In this document: one piece after another, positions 7,714 to 13,801 of the stretch
Numbering within the stretch: the first letter of the stretch is position 1
Layout of the letters: each line of letters opens with the position of its first letter
Program-made: the position numbers and the translations under genes
Origin: CAYQAJ01 sp964415245
Lineage (GTDB): Bacteria > Planctomycetota > Planctomycetia > Pirellulales > Pirellulaceae
Direction: 5' to 3'
NCBI GenBank assembly: GCA_964415245.1
Contig: CAYQAJ010000093.1
Coordinates: forward strand, 1-17,636
DNA length: 17,636 bases
The notes under the pieces: model-generated
Seen by the model: only the letters and a program-made list of their open reading frames with translations
What the model was told of the DNA's origin: nothing
Database searches by the model: none

Positions 7714-8280
7714 TCACCTTAAGCCCACTTGCACCTGGACGATGTTATTGGGCGAATCGTTCGCCTCCCAGTACAAGTACAGCTCGCGCTCTTCGTCGGT
7801 GGGCGTGAGGCCCTTCTCCCGCAGCGAGCGGTACAGCGCTTGCCACGCCTCGCCGATTCGCGGCCCTGGTCCGACGTAGAGGATGCTCGCGCACTTGAAC
7901 TCGGGCAGCTCGCGCACCTTGAAGTCGCCGAGGGCCTTGGTTCCCTCGTCGACGAGGAAGCCGGTCTCCATCTTGAACGTCTTGTCGGGGGCCTGATGCG
8001 GTGCACCGTAGTAGTAATGCAAAACCGGACCATGCAGGGTCAGTCGATCCGCGCTGGCGCTGGCGGCGAGCAACATCAATGTCTTGCCGACCGGTTCCCC
8101 CATGCTTGCAAAGTCGGTCTCGAAATTCCCGGAGACATATTGTCGGACGGGAATTGTCTGCACGATCATTTCGCCGATTTTGGGAGCAGCCTCGTCCTGG
8201 GCGGATGTTTGCCCTACGCTGAGCAAGGTTACTACAACGGCCGTAATCGCCGCAGATACTTGTCGCGTGCTGGCGTTCAT
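7714..8280 (-). CDS. Exported protein with GyrI-like small-molecule-binding domain
   Basis: The 188-residue product starts with a signal peptide ('STRQVSAAITAVVVTLLSVGQTSA', cleavage likely after A27). Residues ~35-188 fit the GyrI-like/SOUL-type ligand-binding fold: an early strand pair ('MIVQTIPVRQYVSG'), 'GPVLHYYYG', 'METGFLVDEG', 'FKVRELPEFKCASILYVGP', the helix 'RIGEAWQALYRSLREKGL' and the ending 'RELYLYWEANDSPNNIVQVQVGL', close to the family's 'REVYLxW..D.P......I'. The ATG at 8280 has GGAGG 5 nt upstream. A longer frame reaches 8523 but would run through the tRNA-Val terminator and gene and would bury the signal peptide, so it is rejected. GyrI-like domains are best known in cytosolic AraC-type regulators and gyrase inhibitors; here export implies a periplasmic binding or enzymatic role. 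It pairs with the small TPR gene 22 nt downstream. Confidence 0.85.
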   Translation of the reverse strand: MNASTRQVSAAITAVVVTLLSVGQTSAQDEAAPKIGEMIVQTIPVRQYVSGNFETDFASMGEPVGKTLMLLAASASADRLTLHGPVLHYYYGAPHQAPDKTFKMETGFLVDEGTKALGDFKVRELPEFKCASILYVGPGPRIGEAWQALYRSLREKGLTPTDEERELYLYWEANDSPNNIVQVQVGLR

Positions 8281-8448
8281 GTTCACCTCCGATTGGCTAC
8301 GAGACCGCGAGTCGGGCTTCGGCCCCCGACACGATGTCGAACCGTCAGCCCGATCGCCCATTCTATCAGCCCGCGAAGCGCGCGTCGCGATGCAACAGAG
8401 CGCTCGGCGTCCGGCTCGAATCGCACACGCTTCACACGCCCGCGCATG

Positions 8449-8487
8449 AAAAACCCCGGCCGTGTCGAGAAGGGACCGAGACCGGGG
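8449..8487 (-). terminator. Intrinsic terminator behind tRNA-Val
   Basis: On the minus strand CCCCGGTC pairs with GGCCGGGG (8 bp, one wobble) around an 18-nt loop that can form a further TCG/CGA pairing, and TTTTT follows (8453-8449). It begins 2 nt past the mature tRNA end, so it should release a short precursor and insulate the exported GyrI-like gene downstream. Confidence 0.85.
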
Positions 8488-8489
8488 AG

Positions 8490-8563
8490 TGGGCGGCAGA
8501 GGACTCGAACCTCTGACTTCCACCGTGTGAGGATGGCGCTCTAACCAACTGAGCTAGCCGCCC
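8490..8563 (-). tRNA. tRNA-Val (anticodon CAC)
   Basis: The 74-nt minus-strand sequence folds as a standard cloverleaf. The acceptor is GGGCGGC/GCCGCCC (8557-8563 with 8491-8497), the D stem GCTC/GAGC and the anticodon stem CCATC/GGTGG. The anticodon loop is CTCACAC, giving anticodon CAC, which reads the valine codon GUG. The variable loop has 5 nt, the T stem is AGAGG/CCTCT with loop TTCGAGT, and the discriminator is A (8490). CCA is not encoded: CTC follows. A terminator hairpin sits immediately downstream. Confidence 0.97.
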
Positions 8564-8682
8564 GGTGGGCACCTATGAATCTACCCGAATGTGGTGCAGG
8601 TGGCTAGGGTTTGTGCGGCCGCGAGAAAGGGCGGGCGCCAAAGAAGGGGCATCCGCTTAACTGATGCAGCCCAAGTCGTCTG

Positions 8683-8703
8683 TGTTCAGTTTTCAGTGTT
8701 CAG
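8683..8703. repeat. Heptad array, TTTTCAG family (3 units)
   Basis: TGTTCAG, TTTTCAG and TGTTCAG follow each other in 7-bp register. This is the same family as the array at 2614-2645. Confidence 0.8.
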
Positions 8704-8728
8704 CCGGAGGAACAACGAACAAGCGGCC

Positions 8729-8754
8729 TGGATTCCCGCCTACGCGGGAATGAC
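8729..8754. repeat. REP-type palindrome ATTCCCGC-CTAC-GCGGGAAT
   Basis: ATTCCCGC (8732-8739) and GCGGGAAT (8744-8751) form a perfect 8-bp stem with a 4-nt loop, in the flanking context TGG...GAC. The core is the same as widespread dRS3/REP-type elements described in Neisseria and many other genomes. It lies 28 nt past the stop of the first tatA gene (minus strand) and may stabilise or end that transcript. Confidence 0.85.
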
Positions 8755-8778
8755 ACTTCGACAACGCCAGCGTAGCGG

Positions 8779-9090
8779 TCAAGAAGCACTCGCGCCCGGC
8801 GTGGGTTCGCTCGTGGGGGGTTCGAACTTGGGGGCCATCGCCTCGTCGTGGTCGTCGATGTCGTCGAATCGCGCGCGTGAAGTCGACGAGCCGGACGAAC
8901 GCGACGATCGCGACGACTTCGACGAATAGCTGTCCGACACGTTGAGCGACGATTGAATATCGCCCAGCCCCCGCTTGAACTCGCGGTAGCTCTGGCCCAA
9001 TGATTTCGCTACGTCGGGCAGCTTGCTGCCGAACAGCAAGATCGCCACGATGCCGATGATGACCATTTCCTGCATTCCGATTCCGAACAT
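8779..9090 (-). CDS. tatA: Sec-independent translocase subunit TatA-type
   Basis: The 103-residue protein has the TatA/TatB layout. A short N-terminal membrane helix ('MVIIGIVAILLFG', residues ~9-21) ends in the FG hinge and is followed by the amphipathic helix 'SKLPDVAKSLGQSYREFKRGLGDI' (22-45). After that comes a hydrophilic tail, here rich in Ser/Arg ('SSKSSRSSRSSGSS') and then acidic. TatA oligomers form the pathway by which the twin-arginine translocase moves folded proteins across the cytoplasmic membrane. GAGGTG at 9097-9102 lies 6 nt before the ATG. A second TatA-like gene is 257 nt upstream on the same strand. No tatC is in the window, so the receptor must be encoded elsewhere. The TatA/TatB distinction cannot be settled from length alone, but the FG hinge and short tail favour TatA. 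Confidence 0.92.
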   Translation of the reverse strand: MFGIGMQEMVIIGIVAILLFGSKLPDVAKSLGQSYREFKRGLGDIQSSLNVSDSYSSKSSRSSRSSGSSTSRARFDDIDDHDEAMAPKFEPPTSEPTPGASAS

Positions 9091-9347
9091 TTCGTCACCT
9101 CGTTCTCGCTGTCGAAAACCCGATCACTGATTCCAAAAGCCTATCCGAAAACCGACTGGACAAGGGGACACTCTCGCTACACGGTATGTATCGGCTTCCG
9201 CGCCACGTCGGCCGACAATGCTGTGCGCGATCCTGCCAGCAGGGCAAGGTAAGCGGCGACCGGAACATTCCGATCCAGGCCCGAGGAAGGAAACCGCACA
9301 GATTGCGGACAGGTGGGCCGACGGCGAAGCCGGCCTTTCCGCCGCAC

Positions 9348-9563
9348 TCAGTCGTCCTTCTCCTTCTTACTCGGCTTGGCCTCGCCCGCCTCCTCGATGT
9401 CATCCTCGATCCCGGCCACGCCCCGCTTGAATTCGACCACACCGCGACCCAGCGAGCGCATCAGGCCCGGCAGTCGGTGGCCAAACAATAACAGGGCGAT
9501 CCCGGCAACGATGAGCAACTCAAGGTGGCCCGGCATGCCAAAGAAGGCAAACAGTGAAGGCAT
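9348..9563 (-). CDS. tatA: Second TatA-type translocase subunit
   Basis: This 71-residue protein has the same fold as its neighbour: membrane helix 'HLELLIVAGIALLLFG' (13-28) with the FG hinge, then amphipathic helix 'HRLPGLMRSLGRGVVEFKRGVAGI' (29-52) and a charged Lys/Glu/Asp tail. A glutamate (E15) near the start of the membrane helix is more TatA-like than the non-acidic stretch in many TatB proteins. GGGAG at 9571-9575 lies 7 nt before the ATG. The two copies share the LPxLxxSLG...EFKRG core but differ in tail and hinge residues, so they are paralogues, not a recent duplication. They may mix in one translocon or serve different conditions. The 257-nt gap to the other tatA and the 379-nt gap to the toroid gene contain no further gene. 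Confidence 0.9.
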   Translation of the reverse strand: MPSLFAFFGMPGHLELLIVAGIALLLFGHRLPGLMRSLGRGVVEFKRGVAGIEDDIEEAGEAKPSKKEKDD

Positions 9564-9819
9564 CGCTATGCTCCCGTACCACGAAACTGGCGTTACCGCG
9601 GGTACGCAAACAAGCGGCGAAAGCGGGCTGCGGCCCGGAGGGGCGTCACCAGAACCAGCTCGTGCGGCTCTAGGCTCTGCAAGGCACTAGAGGGACCCGA
9701 TTTAGTTCTATCGTAACGTGGCCGAGGCGGATTGGCAAGGGACAAGGGGGTGCGGGTGGGGTTCGATACCGGCGCCGCGTCTGCACTTGTGGCGGTTTCA
9801 CGCGCCATTTCGAACCCCG

Positions 9820-9917
9820 GCTGACGCTACGGATTACCTCACCAGCCTGGGGTCCCTTGCTGACGCTTCCGGTTACCTTACCAGCCTGGCGCCCCTCGCT
9901 GACGCTTCGGGTTACGG
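9820..9917. repeat. 39-bp tandem repeat (TRSVSEG-type planctomycete repeat)
   Basis: Two full 39-bp units (9820-9858 and 9859-9897) and a partial third (9898-9917) share GCTGACGCTTCCGGTTAC and CCAGCCTGG. On the minus strand they read 'TRSVSEGRQAGKV', 'TGSVSKGPQAGEV' and 'IRSVSRG', so an open frame exists by virtue of the 13-codon period. There is no ribosome site or other coding sign and I treat it as an intergenic repeat. It lies between the toroid gene and the second tatA gene; the rest of this 379-nt gap (9564-9942) shows nothing recognisable. Confidence 0.88.
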
Positions 9918-9925
9918 TTGGCACA

Positions 9926-9940
9926 CGCCGTACGACGGCG
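9926..9940 (-). other. Hairpin directly after the TonB-like toroid gene
   Basis: CGCCGT (9926-9931) and ACGGCG (9935-9940) form a perfect 6-bp stem with a 3-nt loop, starting 2 nt past the stop codon. No T-run follows, so it may protect the 3' end of the message instead of terminating it; a Rho-type end is possible. Confidence 0.35.
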
Positions 9941-9942
9941 AT

Positions 9943-12036
9943 TCAGCGGCTGGCCGTGTGGGGGGGAGAGTACAGCGGCAAGTAGCGGTAGTACACCTCC
10001 AGACACAGGGCGGCAACCGCCGTGGAATAGACACGCCCGCCGTAGCCGCCCCACACCGAGTCGGGGTCCCAGCTACCGATGGCTTCGCCGTCGTATCGCT
10101 GGCGCCGGAGCAACTGCGTGCTCATGGCGTCGTTCCACGGCTTCCAAAGATCGTCCTGCAATTGAAACGCCGCGATCGTGCCATAATACCAGTAGTAGTA
10201 GTTGGCCTTGCCGTCGGCCGGAAGCTCTTCGGCGATGAACCGGCTGGCTTCGGCCAGCGCTTCGTCGCTGCGCGGGGCGTCGAGGAAGAATCGGCAGGTA
10301 AGCCCCTCGGCCGTCATGCTGTGCGAGGGCCGCTCGCTGGGTCGGTAGCGCCCCAGGCCGCTGTTGTTGCCCGCGGAGACGCTTTGCAGGAAGCGGAGCA
10401 TGCCGGTACGCGTTCGTTCGGGAATCTCGATGCCGGCCCGCTCGGCACTGGTAAGCGCCATCACCTGCCAGCCGAACTGGCTCATGTCGCCCGGGTCGCC
10501 GGGCTGATAGCGCCATCCGCCGCTGGTGGAATTCTGCGACTCGATGGTAAACCGCACGGCCCGCTCGACGGCCGGCCGCAGTTCGGGATCGCCGGTCATC
10601 GCGTACGCTTCGCTCAGGGCCAGCGTCGCCATGCCGTGGCAGTACATCATGGCGAACAGCCGAGCGTCGCCCGACATGCAGCCATCGCTGCGCTGCGTGG
10701 CGATGAGGTAATCGAGCCCGGCGCGGACATTGTCGCGGTAGTCGCCTTCGAGGTGCGTGTGGCCGGCCCCCATAAACGCCAACAGCGCCAATCCCGTGAT
10801 GCCCGTATCGGCGTCAATGCCGGCCGATTGGCGATCGTGGCCGAGCACCTTCTCCTCGCGATTTCCCCCGTGCAGGGCCGAGGACCAGCGGCCATCGCGG
10901 CTTTGATTGCGTGCCAGCCAGGCGAGCGCCGCCTCGACGGCCGCTTCGGTGTCGCGGCTGCCGCCGAATCGCTGCACGGCCGTGAGTCGCTGTCGGCCGA
11001 TGCGCGCCTGGTAGACCGGCGGCAGTGGCTGCCCGTCGCCCAGGCGTCGCGGCGTGGTTGCCGCGTCGCCGATGTCGCCGGTCGAAGCGTAATCGCCTTG
11101 GCGTGCGCTGACCAATTGGGCGCCGCCCGAGTGCGACGCGGCGATGTCCGGCGCGCCTGTCGCTGAAGTGGCGCCGCGGGGGTCGACCGGCGCCAGTCCG
11201 TCGTCGGGCTCGGTGCGAATCGGCGACTGCGACGCTTGTCGGGGCACGTCGAACGGCGAGCTGCGAGCCTGCGCCGGATCGTTGTTGTGCAACAAGTCGG
11301 CAAGCTGCTGCACGTGTGCCGAAGGTTCCAGCAGTCCTCCCTCGACGCGCGATGCGGCGCCTTGCCGAGCCGTTGTGTTCAGGGGATTCTGAGAATTCAC
11401 GTCGGCGCGATCGAGCTCGGCTGCGGGCACGTCGGGAGCACGGTCGGGCTGACGCGATGGATTCGGTACGTCGGCTTGGGCCGTGGTCGGCGCGGCCTCG
11501 TGGGGGCGGAGTGCGGCGCCGGCATCGTGATCGGGCAACGGTCGCTGCGGTTCGGTCGGTGTGATCGGGTCGCTTGTGCCGGAAGCGGCGACGTCGGGCA
11601 GATCGGCGGATCGACGCCGCGGCGAAAGCTCGCGCGTCGCCGATTCGCGGGGCAGCGGCATGTCAGCTTGGGCCAATGCGGTGTTATCGCTGGTGTACCG
11701 ATCCCAGGGACGGCCCTGGCGATCGGGCTGCATGGCCGCGTCGTCTTCGTCGCGCGACTCATCGGCCGGCGAAATGGTGAGCACCAACACGTCTTTGCTG
11801 CCGCCCGGCGGAATATCGAAGAACAGATTCGTGCCGTACGCGTAGACCAAGAACAGCAGGTGAGCAAACACGGAGAGACCGACGCACTTGCGCAGCGGGC
11901 GCGATTGCCCCCACCGCGTAAGCACCAGCACCAACAGCGCCAGCGTGAGGCCGACCAGGCCCGACCACACGATGATGCCCAGCACGCGCGAGGCCGAAAT
12001 GCCCGAGGCCAGCAGCGTGAAGGAGGAGATGGTCAT
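9943..12036 (-). CDS. TonB/TolA-like membrane anchor fused to a squalene-cyclase-like alpha/alpha-toroid domain
   Basis: The 697-residue protein has two N-terminal helices: TM1 ~18-40, then a basic loop (R41, R46, R49, K50), then TM2 ~51-68. TM2 contains S55-V-F-A-H59, the S-x-x-x-H signature by which TonB and TolA contact ExbB/TolQ. The segment after TM2, 'DVLVLTISPADE', resembles the stretch following the TonB anchor. Residues ~90-340 are a P/A/R/D-rich linker. Residues ~345-690 form an alpha/alpha toroid of the prenyltransferase/squalene-oxidase-repeat type, with QW-like turns at Q378-W384, Q448-G452, Q501-W508 and Q646-W656, and 'WGGYGGRVYSTAVAALCLEVYYRY' near the end. The cyclase DxDD motif is not intact (D408-A-D410-T). 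The basic loop predicts a cytoplasmic turn, so linker and toroid face the periplasm. ExbD- and ExbB-type genes lie immediately upstream. No clear Shine-Dalgarno precedes the ATG. Domain calls are firm for the toroid and inferred for the TonB-like anchor. Confidence 0.87.
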   Translation of the reverse strand: MTISSFTLLASGISASRVLGIIVWSGLVGLTLALLVLVLTRWGQSRPLRKCVGLSVFAHLLFLVYAYGTNLFFDIPPGGSKDVLVLTISPADESRDEDDAAMQPDRQGRPWDRYTSDNTALAQADMPLPRESATRELSPRRRSADLPDVAASGTSDPITPTEPQRPLPDHDAGAALRPHEAAPTTAQADVPNPSRQPDRAPDVPAAELDRADVNSQNPLNTTARQGAASRVEGGLLEPSAHVQQLADLLHNNDPAQARSSPFDVPRQASQSPIRTEPDDGLAPVDPRGATSATGAPDIAASHSGGAQLVSARQGDYASTGDIGDAATTPRRLGDGQPLPPVYQARIGRQRLTAVQRFGGSRDTEAAVEAALAWLARNQSRDGRWSSALHGGNREEKVLGHDRQSAGIDADTGITGLALLAFMGAGHTHLEGDYRDNVRAGLDYLIATQRSDGCMSGDARLFAMMYCHGMATLALSEAYAMTGDPELRPAVERAVRFTIESQNSTSGGWRYQPGDPGDMSQFGWQVMALTSAERAGIEIPERTRTGMLRFLQSVSAGNNSGLGRYRPSERPSHSMTAEGLTCRFFLDAPRSDEALAEASRFIAEELPADGKANYYYWYYGTIAAFQLQDDLWKPWNDAMSTQLLRRQRYDGEAIGSWDPDSVWGGYGGRVYSTAVAALCLEVYYRYLPLYSPPHTASR

Positions 12037-12098
12037 GGTTTCTATTTAATGCCCTGATCCCGTCAAGCACTCGATCGCCAGTTCGTATGTCGCGCCCA

Positions 12099-12254
12099 GG
12101 AACGAATGACTAATGACGAAGCACGAATGACGAAGGAGGTCCCCATGACAAAGCCCGAAAGGCAACACAATCCCGCCAGTCGGAAACTCGGCGCGTTGGT
12201 CATTGTGTCATTGGTCATTACTTCGTCATTCGACATTAGGGCTTCGGTCATTCG
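12099..12254. repeat. Inverted heptad arrays (AATGACG family) between exbD- and tonB-like genes
   Basis: The left arm (12099-12136) has 7-bp units such as AATGACT, AATGACG, AAGCACG and AATGACG. The right arm (12196-12254) carries the complementary family (GTCATTG, GTCATTA, CTTCGTC and others). CGAATGACGAAG (12124-12135) pairs perfectly with CTTCGTCATTCG (12221-12232), and CGAATGAC (12103-12110) with GTCATTCG (12247-12254), so a long imperfect hairpin can form. The arms generate spurious frames reading 'MTNDEARMT' and 'FVIRASSLVIRS'. No other gene is supported in the 284-nt gap 12037-12320. An open frame beginning 3 nt after the exbD stop crosses the repeat and is rejected. Confidence 0.85.
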
Positions 12255-12320
12255 GGGATCGCGACGTCGTGCCCTGCCGGCCTTGCATCGCCGAAACATT
12301 GGGCGGCTCTTGGGCATTCA

Positions 12321-12740
12321 TCAGCGGTCCTTTCGCGCCAGCCGTACCGAGATACCCAGTTCGGCGATCCCCGCCTCGCGACAGGCATTGAGGACGCTGG
12401 CCACGTTCTGGAAAGCGCCGTCGGCATCGCCACGCACCACGACGCCGAGTTGCGAGTATTGTTCGCGCCCGTTGCGGAGCTGCTCGGTGAGCTCCGCAAG
12501 CGTGACGTCGTTCTGGTCGAGCGAGATGCTGCCGTCGCGATGCACGTTAATGACGCGTCGTTCGGGGGCAGGGGTCAGCGCCCCGACGTCGCTCACGCTG
12601 GGCACCATCACGGCGATCTTGTGCTCCATCTCCGCGAACTTGGTGCCGACCATGAAGAAGATGATGAGCAAGAACACCACGTCGATCATCGGCGTGAGGT
12701 TGAGCGTGGGGGCGTCGTCCTTGTGCGTTTTCAGCGGCAT
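12321..12740 (-). CDS. ExbD/TolR-family biopolymer transport subunit
   Basis: The 139-residue product has a short basic N-terminus, one membrane helix and a periplasmic domain, as in ExbD and TolR. The helix reads 'NLTPMIDVVFLLIIFFMVG' (14-32) and keeps the proton-carrying aspartate (D20) after the family's 'N-L-T-P-M-I-D' motif. The periplasmic part shows 'VINVHRDGSISLDQNDVTLAELTEQLRNG' and 'VVVRGDADGAFQNVASVLNACREAGIAELGISV', which match the ExbD/TolR fold. With ExbB/TolQ it forms a proton channel that powers a TonB- or TolA-type transducer. The start ATG has no strong ribosome site; the gap to the exbB-like stop is 70 nt, compatible with one transcript. Whether it is closer to ExbD or TolR cannot be settled here, so no gene symbol is given. 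Confidence 0.95.
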   Translation of the reverse strand: MPLKTHKDDAPTLNLTPMIDVVFLLIIFFMVGTKFAEMEHKIAVMVPSVSDVGALTPAPERRVINVHRDGSISLDQNDVTLAELTEQLRNGREQYSQLGVVVRGDADGAFQNVASVLNACREAGIAELGISVRLARKDR

Positions 12741-12810
12741 GGAGGATTCTCAAGCGGCGTGTCTTGGTGGACGACCTTTCTGTACTCGGCGCGATACTCC
12801 CGCCTCGCGG

Positions 12811-13692
12811 CTACGCCGCCTTGGTGCGGCGGCTGCGTTTCTCCGATTTCTGTGACTCCTCGTCCCAGCCGTCGGACGCGATCAGCCCCACGACCCGCTC
12901 GGCCAATCGATCGATCTCGATCAGCAGCTTGTCGACGCGGCTGACAAAGTAGAGGTAAGCGATGAGCGCGGGAATGGCGACGAGCAGCCCGGCGGCCGTC
13001 GTCAGCAATGCCTGGCTGATGCCCACCGCCAACAGCTCGGGGCGGCCCATGGCGTCGGCCGTGGCAATGGCGTTAAAGGCGCTGATCATGCCCAGCACGG
13101 TGCCGAGCAGTCCCAGCAGCGGGCTCACGGTTGCCACGCCGTTGAACAGGCGAATGTAGCGCCGCAGCGAATTCGAGGTTCGCTCGCCGGCGTCGATCAC
13201 GGCCTGCTCGACCTCGACCGAGGGGCGCCCCCACTTTCGCACGGCTCCGGCAAACACCTCGGCCACGGGGCTGCGATTCTGGCGGCAGAGCTTGAGCGCC
13301 GATTCCTGATCGAGCTGTCCGCCGCGAAGCTGCTCGATGAACCGCCGCACGAAGGGACCGGGAATCACGCGCCCCCGCCGAAGGCTGATGCACCTCTCGA
13401 ACAGGAACACGCAGAGCACGAACGAGCAGATCGCGATGGGAATCATCAACGGCCCGCCGTCGCGCAATACGCCGAGCAGGCTCTTGGTGGGAATCGCCTC
13501 GCTGGTCGAGCCGGCTGACGCTGCGGCAGGTGACGACGAGGCGGCAGAAGGAATCGCCACCGTATCGCCTTGCGGGGCGGAGGGGGAGATACCCTGGGCC
13601 AGGGCGATCGACACCATTGCGGTCCCGACCAACAGCACTGCGGCGACGGCCAGAGTCACCCTGCGCGCCGCGGGCAACTTGCAAACAAACAT
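12811..13692 (-). CDS. ExbB/TolQ/MotA-family proton-channel protein with N-terminal signal peptide
   Basis: The 293-residue protein starts with a signal-peptide-like segment ('RRVTLAVAAVLLVGTAMVSIALAQG', ~10-34), then a Ser/Ala/Pro-rich stretch to ~70. The MotA/TolQ/ExbB domain follows: TM1 'PLMIPIAICSFVLCVFLFERCISLRR' (81-106), a cytoplasmic loop with 'GERTSNSLRRYIRLF', TM2 'VATVSPLLGLLGTVLGMISAF' (186-206) with the conserved P/G motif, and TM3 'ISQALLTTAAGLLVAIPALIAYLYF' (225-249) holding the pore threonines. Family members form the pentameric channel around two ExbD/TolR helices. AAGGAG (13700-13705) is 7 nt before the ATG. The TPR gene ends 109 nt upstream and the exbD-like gene starts 70 nt downstream. 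The extra exported N-terminus is unlike E. coli ExbB but known in longer ExbB forms; it could reach toward periplasmic partners. Confidence 0.95.
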   Translation of the reverse strand: MFVCKLPAARRVTLAVAAVLLVGTAMVSIALAQGISPSAPQGDTVAIPSAASSSPAAASAGSTSEAIPTKSLLGVLRDGGPLMIPIAICSFVLCVFLFERCISLRRGRVIPGPFVRRFIEQLRGGQLDQESALKLCRQNRSPVAEVFAGAVRKWGRPSVEVEQAVIDAGERTSNSLRRYIRLFNGVATVSPLLGLLGTVLGMISAFNAIATADAMGRPELLAVGISQALLTTAAGLLVAIPALIAYLYFVSRVDKLLIEIDRLAERVVGLIASDGWDEESQKSEKRSRRTKAA

Positions 13693-13801
13693 CGATCGGC
13701 TCCTTCGTCGGACGGCTAGTTCACGAGCTCGACGTCGCTGGGGACGGCGTGCGTGTCATCGCCACCACCCCAGGGGACCAGGGAGGGCGTCGCGTCGCGC
13801 G

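Noticed and set aside
8281..8523. N-terminal extension of the exported GyrI-like protein
   Set aside because: It would overlap the tRNA-Val gene and its terminator, has shadow composition, and the ATG at 8280 has a strong ribosome site and a signal peptide.
9670..9924. 84-residue TRSVSEG open frame
   Set aside because: It is open because of the 39-bp repeat period; no ribosome site and no non-repeat coding character.
9718..12057. Long plus-strand open frames (482 and 273 residues) opposite the toroid gene
   Set aside because: They are antisense shadows of a G+C-rich gene with clear domain content on the minus strand.
12039..12066. TTGACG-16-TAGAAA promoter-like pair before the toroid gene
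   Set aside because: The -10 box is only 2 nt from the ATG, so transcription would start inside the gene; it could work only with an unusual start and no supporting ribosome site exists downstream.
12063..12317. 84-residue open frame starting just after the exbD-like stop
   Set aside because: Most of it is a translation of the heptad repeat arms (FVIRASSLVIRS); there is no ribosome site or recognisable fold.
12106..12855. 249-residue plus-strand open frame reading MTNDEARMTKE at its start
   Set aside because: It is repeat translation followed by the antisense of the exbD-like gene.
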